A stretch of 57,044 nucleotides of DNA, from contig CAJOFE010000027.1 in the NCBI GenBank assembly GCA_905233825.1, positions 1-57,044 of the forward strand. Direction: 5' to 3'. The notes beneath the pieces were generated by a model. The model was not told the origin of the DNA and ran no database searches. It saw only the letters and a list, made by a program, of their open reading frames with translations. This stretch comes from an uncultured Prevotella sp. (GTDB taxonomy: Bacteria > Bacteroidota > Bacteroidia > Bacteroidales > Bacteroidaceae). This document shows positions 46,936 to 56,280 of the stretch, piece after piece (positions within the stretch are counted from its first letter, which is position 1; every line of letters begins with the position of its first letter). Made by a program: the position numbers and the translations under genes.

Positions 46936-48879
46936 TTATTTAGGCATCTCAATGGTGACGCGACATCCCTTGTGGTAGTCCTTGTCGAACACCATCTTAC
47001 CTCCGAGGTTCTGAACATGACGATGGGTAAGCGGCAGACCGAGTCCAAGTCCCTCAGAGTCCTCATCCAATTTGGTAAAGAGGTCGTATTGCAGGTCTTG
47101 TGACTCTTCGGGCAAACCAGGACCTGTGTCCTCTACGGTGAAGCATACGCTGTTCTCAGTCTGCGAGACATGCACCACGACGTGCTTGCCGTCGGAATAC
47201 TTTGCAGCGTTGTAGATAAGCTCACGCAACGAGCGCATGAGGTAAAGGTAGTTGGTGAGGATTTGCTCGCCTTCGGGCAGATCCGTCACGAAACTGACTT
47301 CGCTTCCGGGGAAGTGACTCTGTGTGTGGTCTATACATTCCCGGGCAAGGGCATTGCAATATACCTCATCAGTCCTCTGATAGACCGACGTGTCGGCAGC
47401 TCCTGCCTCTGAGCTGTCGTAGAGCATGAGCACCATGCGGTTCAGGTGGTAGGTGTTGTGCTTCATGATGCCGGTGATTTTGTTCAGCTCGCTTTCGGGA
47501 ATCAAGGTCTGGCCTGCGGTACTGTTGAAGCGTATCTTTAGGTGACTGTACAGCACTTCGGTGAAACCGAGGATGATGTTCAGCGGGGTGCGTATCTGGT
47601 GCATCACGTTCTGCACGAGGGTGCTCTTTCTCTTGACAGCTATCTCTGTAGCTTTCATATCTTCAACCTGTTCCTCGGTGCGTTGGCTCAGCTTGTCGGT
47701 GGCATGCTGCATGCTGCCCATGTATTTCTGCAACGACTGCTGCATGGCAGAGAAGCTGTTCTGCAACTGGCCTATGACATCGTTGCGGTTGGAGCGTGGT
47801 ATCACGGTGTCGTAATTGCCGTCGGCTATCTGTCGCGAACTGTCGAGCAGCTTGTGTAGGGGACGTATGGTCTGCCTCACTACCCGATTGCAGAGCCACA
47901 TGATGAGGAGCAGTCCGATGATGATGACAGCGATGATGATGTAGCCTAGATGGTTGAAGCTGGACAGTATCTCGCTTTCAGGACATACCAGTGCGAGGCT
48001 CCAGTTGGTACCTGTCACGGGGCTGTAGCACACGTGGCAAAGCCTGCCACCCATCTCTACATGCATGGTGCCCTGCTTGCCTCCTGTCATCTCGTGTCCC
48101 AGGGCAATGATGTCGGCATTCTTGCTGGGGTCGGCATCGTTGAAGATGGTCTTTCGGAAAAGGCTCATGGAGTCAGGATGAATGAAGAAGCGCCCATTGT
48201 CACCCAGCAGCATGAAATAGGCGTGAGGGTAGGGCAGCTCAATGTCTCCAATGGTATTGGATAGGTGGCGGAACGACAGGTCGGTAGCAATGACGCCGGC
48301 AATCGTGCTGACTCCTTTCTCCTTATTCCTCAGATACAGCGGACGACAGTAGGAGGCAATAGCCTCGTTGGGGTCTATGGCAGTTTCGGTATAATCGCTG
48401 AACGGATCTACCCAGCAGGCCTTGCCAGTATAGACGGGTTCCCTATACCATGCCTTGCCGAAGTAGTCGAACTCCGTCTCACGCACGCTGAAGATAGTGT
48501 CGCCCTCGTTCTTGGTATAGACTGAGAAATAGCGTCCGCTTTGTAGGAACATGTAGGGCTCGGCACTCACTGAGCAGCTTATGATGTTGGGGTTTCGCTT
48601 CACGATGCGGTGGGAAACAGCCTCTAACGAGTCGGGGGTGAAGTTCTCCTCAAGTAGCCAGACGTAGGTATTAGTAGAGGTCTCGATGGTGCTCATGTAG
48701 TTCCTCACGCGCAGCATCGTCATGTTCAGCAAGCTGTTGGTACGCTCTATGGCTTCCTGACTGATGAGGTAGCGTGCCTGCCAGATGAACAGTCCCAGCG
48801 ACAGCACGAAGATGGGTATTGCCATCAGTATGATGGCCAGGCTGAGCTTGCGCGACAGTTTCTGTTGAATCTTACTCAT
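46936..48879 (-). CDS. Cache-domain sensor histidine kinase (third sensor, complete)
   Basis: 647 aa. Membrane helix at about residues 12-33, periplasmic double-Cache sensor at about 35-308 (FDYFGKAWYREPVYTGKACWVDPFSD; TIAGVIATDLS), second helix at 312-330, HAMP at 331-385 and a coiled coil. The DHp domain has the phosphoacceptor His427 in VMHQIRTPLNIILGF. The ATPase domain has N-box RELIYNAAKYS, G1 DTGPGL and G2 GLGLGL. A complete kinase, but no response regulator or receiver domain is encoded nearby. It overlaps the upstream sensor by 8 bp. Cache domains usually bind small organic ligands such as organic or amino acids. Confidence 0.88.
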   Translation of the reverse strand: MSKIQQKLSRKLSLAIILMAIPIFVLSLGLFIWQARYLISQEAIERTNSLLNMTMLRVRNYMSTIETSTNTYVWLLEENFTPDSLEAVSHRIVKRNPNIISCSVSAEPYMFLQSGRYFSVYTKNEGDTIFSVRETEFDYFGKAWYREPVYTGKACWVDPFSDYTETAIDPNEAIASYCRPLYLRNKEKGVSTIAGVIATDLSFRHLSNTIGDIELPYPHAYFMLLGDNGRFFIHPDSMSLFRKTIFNDADPSKNADIIALGHEMTGGKQGTMHVEMGGRLCHVCYSPVTGTNWSLALVCPESEILSSFNHLGYIIIAVIIIGLLLIMWLCNRVVRQTIRPLHKLLDSSRQIADGNYDTVIPRSNRNDVIGQLQNSFSAMQQSLQKYMGSMQHATDKLSQRTEEQVEDMKATEIAVKRKSTLVQNVMHQIRTPLNIILGFTEVLYSHLKIRFNSTAGQTLIPESELNKITGIMKHNTYHLNRMVLMLYDSSEAGAADTSVYQRTDEVYCNALARECIDHTQSHFPGSEVSFVTDLPEGEQILTNYLYLMRSLRELIYNAAKYSDGKHVVVHVSQTENSVCFTVEDTGPGLPEESQDLQYDLFTKLDEDSEGLGLGLPLTHRHVQNLGGKMVFDKDYHKGCRVTIEMPK

Positions 48880-50386
48880 TGCTGCCCTCCTTTCCCGGCT
48901 CTATCTGTGCCGCCTCAATCATGTGGTCCAGCAGCTTCATCACGGTTTCGCTCTGCTGCTTGATGTTTTTCACCTCCCGCTGGGCATCTTCCTCGCTGAT
49001 GGTCTGGTAGTTGTTGCAGAGGGTGGTCACGCTCTTGTCGAGGGCCTCGGTAGGAGCTGTCATCTGGTTAGTGATATAATGCAGGAATGCAGATTTCACC
49101 CTGTCGTTCTCGATGCTATAGCCCGAAGCCTTCTGCAGCACCTTATCGCGATCCTGCAGCGTTGCCTTCAGCAGTTTCAGTTCGCTCATGTGGGCAGCCA
49201 GCGACTGCTGCATCTGCTGGAAGTTGCCCTCTAACTGTCCTATCTCGTCCTCACGCTGCGGGTCAGGAATAATCTCGTCGTAGTGCCCCTCTGCTATGCG
49301 TTGTGCCGAGTGGGTGAGCTGTCGCAGAGGTGTCAGCTGACGACGTATCACGATGCGGCACAGCACGAAGAACAGCAGTACTCCCACCACAGTGATGACT
49401 ATCACCCAGAGAAGCAGAATGTTGTAGGAACCGTAGATGTCGTTCTTGGGATGTATCTCGCCCACGCTCCAGCCAAGCTGCTCCATCGGATGTCCTATCA
49501 CGATGGTGTGTGCGAAGGGCTTGTAGAACACATACCAGTCTTCACCGTTCAGGGTGAAAGGCTTATAACCCGTCTCGCCTGCCACCATTGCTGCGGCAGC
49601 TTCGTGCAAGCTGGGGTTAGCACCGTGCTCCGTCTGGTTGAACACCGTCTGGTTTTGCAGTTTCTCATCATCGGGATGTACGATGTACCCTCCATCACGA
49701 TCGAGCAACACGCAGTAGCTATGGGGTGAAGACTTTGCTGCCAGCACTATATCCGACAGCTGCTCTACCGACACGTCAACTGTCATCACGCCTACTATCT
49801 GCTGCTCACCTCTCACCTCTTTCCCCTCACCAAAGATGGGCATGCAGAAGGAAATAGTCACTCCTTCTCCTTCCTCATCGGGTAGCGGGTCAATCCAGCA
49901 GGCACAACTCTTGGCTATGGGCTCGGTAAACCATACCTGTTCCGTATAGGGCGTTGAACCGAACGATTCCTTGGCAATCAGCTCCGATGACCCGTCGGAA
50001 GTGCGTCGGACATAGGCCATGAACAGTTCTTGCCCAGGATAATAATCGGGAATAAAAGCTACGGCACATCCCTCAATATGAGTGTTGCACTCCACCAGAC
50101 GTGTACAATAGTCACTCATGCGGTCTGGCTGGTCAAGGTTCGCCTCCAGCTCGTGGTAGATATTGTCTGCCGACTGCTCAACGCTTGTCAGGATGTTGTC
50201 GATATGCTGCACCGTGCCTTCCAGCGTCTGCTCGGCATCTTGAATTGCCTCCTTGTGCAGGGCGTGACGTGCGAAGTAGAACATCACAACCAGCGCTGCC
50301 AGTAATAGCAGTACCGTCTCACAGACTACCATGATGTTCAGTCTGAGCGACGTATTGAGAATATGTTTCTTAAACAGCTTCGGCAT
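48872..50386 (-). CDS. Cache-HAMP sensor with truncated, degenerate DHp domain (second sensor)
   Basis: 504 aa from the ATG at 50386. Membrane helix at about 15-38, double-Cache domain (VWFTEPIAKSCACWIDPLPDEEGEGVTISFCMPI; GVMTVDVSVEQL), second helix near 320-342, HAMP and coiled coil. The C-terminal 92 residues look like a kinase dimerisation domain in which FLHYITNQMTAP replaces the usual FL.N.SHE.RTP, so the phosphoacceptor His is Asn440. No ATPase domain follows; the gene ends and overlaps the true kinase gene. It cannot autophosphorylate in the usual way. It may pair with the kinase as a heterodimer and pass a signal through HAMP and DHp. It overlaps the first sensor gene by 17 bp. Confidence 0.82.
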   Translation of the reverse strand: MPKLFKKHILNTSLRLNIMVVCETVLLLLAALVVMFYFARHALHKEAIQDAEQTLEGTVQHIDNILTSVEQSADNIYHELEANLDQPDRMSDYCTRLVECNTHIEGCAVAFIPDYYPGQELFMAYVRRTSDGSSELIAKESFGSTPYTEQVWFTEPIAKSCACWIDPLPDEEGEGVTISFCMPIFGEGKEVRGEQQIVGVMTVDVSVEQLSDIVLAAKSSPHSYCVLLDRDGGYIVHPDDEKLQNQTVFNQTEHGANPSLHEAAAAMVAGETGYKPFTLNGEDWYVFYKPFAHTIVIGHPMEQLGWSVGEIHPKNDIYGSYNILLLWVIVITVVGVLLFFVLCRIVIRRQLTPLRQLTHSAQRIAEGHYDEIIPDPQREDEIGQLEGNFQQMQQSLAAHMSELKLLKATLQDRDKVLQKASGYSIENDRVKSAFLHYITNQMTAPTEALDKSVTTLCNNYQTISEEDAQREVKNIKQQSETVMKLLDHMIEAAQIEPGKEGSNE

Positions 50387-51371
50387 CTTTTCTTCTGCGG
50401 CATACCAGCCACACAATCAACAGTCCAATGACGGCAATAGCCAGCATAATCAGGGCTGGCGTCAGCAACTGCTTCAGCAGCGAATGCTGGGGCACCACGA
50501 GGGCTGCCGTCCAGTTGATATGGTCTATCGGCCCGTAATATACCGTCGAGGGTACGCCATAGATAGTCATATTCACGATGCCGCTTTTCTTTTGCGACAT
50601 GTTGTGAATCACGTCGTCTTCAGTCATCGACACGCTTCTCTCGTCAGGATAGGCAATACAGCTGCCGTCGTTGTTCATGACCACGATGTAGAAGTCCGAC
50701 TGCTTGTGCTTCAGCATGTCGTCGTTCTTGAATTCCTCGTTGATGCGCTGTAGCTCCTTTGTAAGCCATTCGAAGGTCATGTCGGCACCGCACACGCAAA
50801 CCAGCTGTCCGTTCTCGTCGAGGATGGGCTTCACAAACGTGGTGTAGTGCCCGCTGATGTCGGTTCCGTCGTAGTAATAGTAGGGGTCTGCCCAGAAGCT
50901 CTCTCCCGACTCCTTGGCTCTCACATACCATTCCGTCCTGTGATAGTTATGCCGTGCCGAGCCCACCTGAGTCATTTCGTAGTCGCTGCTGTCTTTGTGG
51001 TGCATGTAGGGCTCGAACCATGTTCCCTTCTCGGGGAAGTATTCGGGCTCGAAAGCTGCGAAGTATCCGCTCACGTCGGGGTTCAGGCTTGCCTTGCTTT
51101 CCAAGGCGGCAATCACAGCCTCGGGCGAGTCGAGGTGCTTCTCTACTTCGTCGAACACGTTCTTGGCATTCATCTCCATGCCTCTGACGGACTTGGCAAT
51201 CTTCTCTGCTGCCACATCCATTATGCCTACGTAGCGTGCGTAGGACTCATTCTGCAAGGCATGGTAGCAAATCCCCAGTGTTACTACAAAGGTGATAATC
51301 ATTACTGCCAGCACAGTCAGCAGCACAATGCGGTTCTGTCTGCCGGTTCTCGTTTTAGATAGTGGTTTCAC
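50370..51371 (-). CDS. Stand-alone membrane Cache sensor without output domain (first sensor)
   Basis: 333 aa, GTG start. Membrane helix at about 15-37, a double-Cache periplasmic domain (GYFAAFEPEYFPEKGTWFEPYM; RTEWYVRAKESGESFWADPYYYYDG; PILDENGQLVCVCGADMTFEWL), second helix near 302-325, and only eight cytoplasmic residues after it. No HAMP, kinase, cyclase or chemoreceptor domain. It is co-transcribed with two related sensors. I infer that it works through membrane or periplasmic contacts, either with those sensors or as a ligand-binding competitor. A -7 box is at 51404-51411. Confidence 0.8.
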   Translation of the reverse strand: MKPLSKTRTGRQNRIVLLTVLAVMIITFVVTLGICYHALQNESYARYVGIMDVAAEKIAKSVRGMEMNAKNVFDEVEKHLDSPEAVIAALESKASLNPDVSGYFAAFEPEYFPEKGTWFEPYMHHKDSSDYEMTQVGSARHNYHRTEWYVRAKESGESFWADPYYYYDGTDISGHYTTFVKPILDENGQLVCVCGADMTFEWLTKELQRINEEFKNDDMLKHKQSDFYIVVMNNDGSCIAYPDERSVSMTEDDVIHNMSQKKSGIVNMTIYGVPSTVYYGPIDHINWTAALVVPQHSLLKQLLTPALIMLAIAVIGLLIVWLVCRRRKDAEAV

Positions 51372-51403
51372 GTATTGTAAGATTAAAATGTTTATTCAAT
51401 CTG

Positions 51404-51411
51404 CAAATATA
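51404..51411 (-). promoter_or_regulatory. -7 promoter box of the three-sensor operon
   Basis: TATATTTG on the minus strand, 32 bp before the GTG start; no clear -33 TTTG at 19-20 bp. Confidence 0.45.
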
Positions 51412-51473
51412 AACATTTTTCTCTTATAATAGGTGCTATCCCGCTTCTGTTTATGCAATTTTAACAAAAAGTG

Positions 51474-52754
51474 CTATTCGTAGCGCATGGAGCGTGCGGG
51501 ATGAATGCGGGAGACGAGGTAGCTGGGGCCTATGAGGACGAGGATGCTGACAAGGAGGGTGACGATGTTGAGCACAACGATGAGCAGAGGCGTGAACTCC
51601 ATAGGTGCCTCGCTGACATAGTAGGTCTGAGGGTCGAGACGCACCAGGCCGGTGGTCTTCTGCAGGAAGACGATGCCGATGCCGAGGATATTACCCCACA
51701 ACAGTCCGCGACCGATGATGAAGACGGCAAACCAGAGGAAAGTGCGACGGATGAGGCTGTTGCGTGCGCCGAGCGCTTTCAGTACGCCAATCATCTGGGT
51801 ACGTTCGAGGATGATGATGAGCAGTCCGCTAATCATGGTGAATCCTGCCAGGGCAATCATCAGCCCAAGGATAATCCAAACGTTGATATCGAGTAGGTCA
51901 AGCCACTGGAACACGGTAGGATAGCTCTGGTGGATATTGATGTTGGTCAGCGTGTTGCCCTCGCTGTCGATACGCCCTACCTGCGTGAAATGATCGATGA
52001 CATGACGGTCGGCAGCTTCCAGCTGGTCGAAGTCATCGACGAGCAGCTCAGCACCGGAACACTGGTTGCCCTTGAAGCCGTTGCGACGGTTGGCCACGTA
52101 GAGGTCGGCAATGCAGAAGAGGTCGTCGAAACGCTTCATGTTCGTCTGATAGACGGCGCTGACTTGGAAGGCGATGCGCGACACGTGGTCGGCAATGAAA
52201 TAAGCATAGATGATGTCGCCTGTGTGAAGTTTCAGCTTGTCGGCCATGGTTCGCGAGATGACGATGGGGTAGGGGTTGTCCTTCGAGTTGGCCTCGCCCG
52301 GTCGGGGATTCTTGTCGGAAAAGGTGGGCAGATGTCCTTCAACGATGTTCTCACGTAGGAAGGTGGTGTCGTATTCCGGACCTATGCCCTTGAACATGAC
52401 GCCGAGGAAGTCCTGGTCGGTCTTGAGAATGCCCTGCGTCATGGTGTAGCGCTCGGCATGGCGTATGCCGGGTATGGCCTCAAGTTCTGCCATCATGCTG
52501 TCGTTCATGCAGACGGGCAGTACTCCCTGCGTGCCTACTGAGCGCACGTTCACCACCTGTATATGGCTGCCGAAGCCCACAACCTTGTCGCGTATGGTGT
52601 GCTTGAAGCCTAAGACCACTGCCACGGTGACAATCATCACCGCCAGACCGATGGCTACGCCTGCCGTAGCAATATGAATAGCCGGACGGCTCACCTTCTT
52701 GCGGTCATCCGTCTGGCCATAGATTCTTCGGGCGATGAAAAGAGGAAGTCTCAA
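51474..52754 (-). CDS. LolC/LolE-type ABC transporter permease
   Basis: 426 aa with four membrane helices: one near residues 30-52 (GVAIGLAVMIVTVAVVLGF) and three in the C-terminal 150 residues, the arrangement of FtsX/MacB-like lipoprotein-release permeases. A large periplasmic domain lies between helices 1 and 2. IVTVAVVLGFKHTIRDKVVGFGSHIQV and RTQMIGVLKALGARNSLIRRTF are typical. It probably helps release lipoproteins from the inner membrane together with an ATPase (LolD) encoded elsewhere. It lies 24 bp after the aminotransferase gene and so is likely co-transcribed with it. Confidence 0.85.
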   Translation of the reverse strand: MRLPLFIARRIYGQTDDRKKVSRPAIHIATAGVAIGLAVMIVTVAVVLGFKHTIRDKVVGFGSHIQVVNVRSVGTQGVLPVCMNDSMMAELEAIPGIRHAERYTMTQGILKTDQDFLGVMFKGIGPEYDTTFLRENIVEGHLPTFSDKNPRPGEANSKDNPYPIVISRTMADKLKLHTGDIIYAYFIADHVSRIAFQVSAVYQTNMKRFDDLFCIADLYVANRRNGFKGNQCSGAELLVDDFDQLEAADRHVIDHFTQVGRIDSEGNTLTNINIHQSYPTVFQWLDLLDINVWIILGLMIALAGFTMISGLLIIILERTQMIGVLKALGARNSLIRRTFLWFAVFIIGRGLLWGNILGIGIVFLQKTTGLVRLDPQTYYVSEAPMEFTPLLIVVLNIVTLLVSILVLIGPSYLVSRIHPARSMRYE

Positions 52755-52778
52755 TTCTAAAGTCTCAATTCTAAATTC

Positions 52779-53981
52779 TCAACTCTCAATTCTCCCCGGG
52801 TATGCTTCGAGGGCTTTCTTGAGGACGATAAGTGCACGCTCGAGGTCGTTTTTCTTCAGCACGTAGGCTATTCGCACCTCGTTGATGCCAGCACCGGGAG
52901 TGGTGTAGAAACCGGCTGCTGGAGCCATCATCACCGTCTCGCCCTCGTATTCGAATTCGCTGAGGCACCAGCGGCAGAACTTCTCGCTGTCATCAACGGG
53001 CAGCTTAGCCACAGTGTAGAAGGCTCCCATGGGAATGGGCGAATAGACGCCGGGGATGCGGTTCAGCCCGTCGATGAGGCATTTGCGGCGCTCCACATAT
53101 TCGTCATAGACATCGCGCAGGTAGTCCTCGGGGGTGTCAAGCGATGCCTCTGCCACGATCTGTCCGATGAGGGGCGGCGAGAGGCGTGCCTGGCAGAACT
53201 TCATCACTGCCTTGCGCACTTCCTGGTTCTTCGTGATGAGGGCGCCGATGCGGATGCCGCACTCTGAGTAGCGCTTCGACACGGAGTCGATGAGGATGAC
53301 GTTCTGCTCGATGCCCTCCAAGTGGCAGGCGGAGATATAGGGAGAGCCGGTATAGATATATTCGCGATAGACCTCGTCGGAGAAGAGGTAGAGGTCGTAC
53401 TTCTTCACCAGGTCGCGTATCTGGTTCATCTCGCGGCGGGTGTAGAGGTAACCCGTGGGGTTGTTGGGGTTGCAGATCATGATGGCGCGGGTACGCTCAT
53501 TAATAAGCTCCTCAAACTTCTCCACCTTAGGCAATGAAAAGCCCTCCTCGATAGTGGTGGCGATGGTGCGTATCTTGGCTCCGGCGCTGATGGCAAAGGC
53601 CATGTAGTTGGCATAGGCAGGCTCGGGCACGATGATCTCGTCGCCAGGGTTCAGACAGCTGAGGAAGGCGAAGAGCACGGCTTCAGAACCGCCGCTGGTG
53701 ATGATGATGTCGTCGGCAGTAACGTTGATGTTGTACTTGGCATAGTAGCCCACCAGTTTTTCGCGGTAGCTGAGATAGCCCTGCGAGGGTGAATACTCGA
53801 GGATGTTGCGATCGACATGCTTCAGCGCGTCGAGAGCCACCTGCGGCGTGGGCAGGTCGGGCTGTCCGATGTTCAGGTGATAGACATGTATGCCACGCTT
53901 CTTGGCGGCAGCAGCCAGCGGAGCCAGCTTGCGTATGGGCGATTCGGGCATCTCAAGCCCGCGTACAGATATTTCCGGCAT
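52779..53981 (-). CDS. Class I/II PLP-dependent aminotransferase
   Basis: 400 aa, fold type I. The PLP lysine is Lys236 in SVSKRYSECGIRIG; NPNNPTG (171-177) and SDEVYREY (201-208) are the usual cofactor contacts, and the C-terminal Arg in NEVRIAYV binds the substrate carboxylate. It resembles aspartate aminotransferase-like enzymes of subgroup I, but the amino-donor specificity cannot be told from sequence. First gene of a two-gene unit with the LolC/E-type permease. -7 box at 54036-54043, divergent from dnaX. Confidence 0.88.
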   Translation of the reverse strand: MPEISVRGLEMPESPIRKLAPLAAAAKKRGIHVYHLNIGQPDLPTPQVALDALKHVDRNILEYSPSQGYLSYREKLVGYYAKYNINVTADDIIITSGGSEAVLFAFLSCLNPGDEIIVPEPAYANYMAFAISAGAKIRTIATTIEEGFSLPKVEKFEELINERTRAIMICNPNNPTGYLYTRREMNQIRDLVKKYDLYLFSDEVYREYIYTGSPYISACHLEGIEQNVILIDSVSKRYSECGIRIGALITKNQEVRKAVMKFCQARLSPPLIGQIVAEASLDTPEDYLRDVYDEYVERRKCLIDGLNRIPGVYSPIPMGAFYTVAKLPVDDSEKFCRWCLSEFEYEGETVMMAPAAGFYTTPGAGINEVRIAYVLKKNDLERALIVLKKALEAYPGRIES

Positions 53982-54035
53982 CGATGAGATTTACAATTTG
54001 ACGATGTACTGATGTACAATTTGTTATTTTGGGTG

Positions 54036-54095
54036 CAAAGGTAATAATTATTTTTGAATTTTTGTTCTTTATGTCCGAAAAAAAGTGTACCTTTG
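54036..54095. promoter_or_regulatory. Divergent -7 boxes for the aminotransferase gene and dnaX
   Basis: TACCTTTG on the minus strand (54043-54036) and the same octamer on the plus strand (54088-54095). For dnaX a TTTG occurs 23 bp upstream, longer than the ideal spacing. Confidence 0.55.
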
Positions 54096-54129
54096 CACGA
54101 AATTGTAAATCGTAAACAATAAATCGTAA

Positions 54130-55866
54130 ATGGAATATATCGTATCGGCACGCAAGTACCGTCCCATGACGTTTGACACGGTGGTGGGGCAGGCGGCGCT
54201 CACCACCACGCTGAAGAACACGGTGAAGAGCGGCAAGCTGGCCCATGCCTACCTGTTCTGCGGCCCGCGAGGGGTGGGTAAGACCACGTGTGCCCGCATC
54301 TTTGCGAAGGCCATCAACTGCCAGCATCCCACGGCCGACGGCGAGGCCTGCGGCGAGTGCGAGAGCTGCCAGGCCTTCAACGAACAGCGGTCGCTGAACA
54401 TCTTCGAGCTCGATGCCGCCTCCAACAACTCGGTGGAGCACATCAAGACGCTAATGGAGCAGACGCGTATTCCCCCGCAGGTGGGCAAGTACAAGGTCTT
54501 CATCATCGACGAGGTGCACATGCTCTCGACGCAGGCTTTCAACGCCTTCCTGAAGACGCTGGAGGAGCCGCCCGCACATGTCATCTTCATCCTCGCCACC
54601 ACGGAGAAGCACAAGATTCTGCCCACCATCCTGAGCCGTTGCCAGATATACGACTTCGAGCGCATGACGGTGCAGAACACCATTGAGCACCTGAAGGCCG
54701 TGGCCGAGAAGGAGGGCATCAAGTACGAGGAAGAGGCGCTGGCCGTCATTGCCGAGAAGGCTGACGGTGGCATGCGCGACGCGCTCTCCATCTTCGACCA
54801 GGCTGCATCGTTCTGCCAGGGCAACATCACCTACCAGAAGGTCATCGAAGACCTGAACGTGCTCGACACGGAGAACTACTTCCGCTTCGTGGAGCTGTCG
54901 CTGGAGAATAAGGTGCCCGAGGTGATGGTGCTGCTCAACGACATCATTGGCAAGGGCTTCGATGGCGGCCTGCTGGTGCAGGGGCTGGCCAAGCACGTGC
55001 GCAACGTGATGATGGCCAAAGACCCGCAGACGCTGCCCCTCTTGGAGGTGAGCGAGCAGCAGAAGCAGCGCTATCAGGAGCAGGCAAGGAAGGCTCCCAC
55101 GCCGTTCCTCTATGGCGCCCTGAGGCTGATGAACCAATGCGACCTGGGCTACAGGCAGTCGTCGAACAAACGCCTGCTGGTAGAGCTGACGCTCATCGAG
55201 GTGGCCCAGCTGACGCAGCCTGACGAAACACCTGCCAGTGGGCGTAGGCCCAGAAGACTAAAATCCCTGTTTAAGAACCTGATGACTGCAGCTCCGAGGA
55301 GCGAGGTGCAAAGCGCAAGGAGCGAGCAGCCGTCACCGCAGCCCGAAGTGAAGACGGCCCCGCAGGTAGCCGCGGCTGCGAAACCCAAGCCCCGCCTCTC
55401 GGGCATCACCAACTCGTGGGGCAATCTGCGCCGACAGGCACAGCCTAACAAGAAACAGATTCTGCCCGAGTTGCAGGCCGACGACGGCGAGCAGCAGGCA
55501 GCTGAGGAATTCAAGCAGGACGAGCTGGAGCTGCAATGGATGGCCATGTGCAACCGCATGCCCCAGCACTATAGCGCCATCGCTGCCCGCATGAAGAACA
55601 TGAACCCCGTCATCACCGACATGCCTGCCGTGGAGGTGGTGGTGCCCAACGACATCATCAAGACCGAGGTTGAGAGCATCAAGGGCAGCATCGTGAACAC
55701 GCTGAAGAAGTATCTGCGCAATCGCGACATCACCCTGACGCTGCGGGTGGCTGCACCCGAGGAACGGCAGAAGATACTGACGCGGCGCGAGCAGTTCGAG
55801 CTGATGAGCAGCAAGAATCCCTCCATAGAGAAGCTGCGGGTGGCATTCGATCTGAGTATAGCTTAG
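54130..55866 (+). CDS. dnaX: DNA polymerase III subunit gamma/tau
   Basis: 578 aa. AAA+ clamp-loader ATPase: Walker A GPRGVGKT (45-52), zinc-binding Cys at 64, 74, 77 and 80, Walker B IIDEVH (125-130), sensor ATTEKHKILPTILSRCQ. Domains II-III follow to about residue 370. A Pro/Gln/Lys-rich linker (about 375-450) and a C-terminal tau-like domain (about 455-575) complete it. It loads the sliding clamp and ties the replicase together. No slippery A-run suited to frameshifting into a short gamma form was noticed. First gene of an operon with a divIC/ftsB-like gene (45-bp gap). Confidence 0.93.
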   Translation: MEYIVSARKYRPMTFDTVVGQAALTTTLKNTVKSGKLAHAYLFCGPRGVGKTTCARIFAKAINCQHPTADGEACGECESCQAFNEQRSLNIFELDAASNNSVEHIKTLMEQTRIPPQVGKYKVFIIDEVHMLSTQAFNAFLKTLEEPPAHVIFILATTEKHKILPTILSRCQIYDFERMTVQNTIEHLKAVAEKEGIKYEEEALAVIAEKADGGMRDALSIFDQAASFCQGNITYQKVIEDLNVLDTENYFRFVELSLENKVPEVMVLLNDIIGKGFDGGLLVQGLAKHVRNVMMAKDPQTLPLLEVSEQQKQRYQEQARKAPTPFLYGALRLMNQCDLGYRQSSNKRLLVELTLIEVAQLTQPDETPASGRRPRRLKSLFKNLMTAAPRSEVQSARSEQPSPQPEVKTAPQVAAAAKPKPRLSGITNSWGNLRRQAQPNKKQILPELQADDGEQQAAEEFKQDELELQWMAMCNRMPQHYSAIAARMKNMNPVITDMPAVEVVVPNDIIKTEVESIKGSIVNTLKKYLRNRDITLTLRVAAPEERQKILTRREQFELMSSKNPSIEKLRVAFDLSIA

Positions 55867-55911
55867 CTATTAGCTGTTAGCTATTAGCCAAAAGCAAAAA
55901 GCCAAATTAAT

Positions 55912-56280
55912 ATGACAGTAAAAGGAGTATTGAGAAAGACGAAGGACTTGGGAGTGCGCTTTCTGCACCTTAAGTTCAAGAAGTATGTCATTGTGCTGGC
56001 ATTGGGAGTGCTCATCGTGGGCTTTCTGGGCGACAACAGCGTGGTGGCCCATCTGCGCAACAAGAGCCGCATCAACGAGCTGAAGACCGACATTGCGCGC
56101 CACATTGCCATCACGAAGGGTAACCAGGAGCAGGTGCGTCGGCTGCAGAGCGACCCGAAGGCCGTGGAGAAGGTGGGCCGCGAGCGCTATTTCATGAAGA
56201 TGGACGACGAGGACGTCTTTGTGCTGAGCGACGATGCCGCTGCTGAAGAACAGATTATTGACGATGAAACAGTTGAATAG
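55912..56280 (+). CDS. FtsB/DivIC-family septum formation protein
   Basis: 122 aa. Short cytoplasmic N-terminus, one membrane helix at about 24-40 (KYVIVLALGVLIVGFLG), then a periplasmic coiled coil (LRNKSRINELKTDIARHIAITKGNQEQVRRLQ) and the family end motif AVEKVGRERYFMKMDDEDVFVL. It stabilises the divisome with FtsL and FtsQ partners. An acidic tail (DDAAAEEQIIDDETVE) closes it. The next gene overlaps its last 17 bp. Confidence 0.85.
   Translation: MTVKGVLRKTKDLGVRFLHLKFKKYVIVLALGVLIVGFLGDNSVVAHLRNKSRINELKTDIARHIAITKGNQEQVRRLQSDPKAVEKVGRERYFMKMDDEDVFVLSDDAAAEEQIIDDETVE

Noticed and set aside
48872..51371. Methyl-accepting chemotaxis receptors for the two kinase-less sensors
   Set aside because: Neither has the long MCP signalling hairpin or its conserved tip; one ends just after the membrane and the other ends in a DHp-like region.
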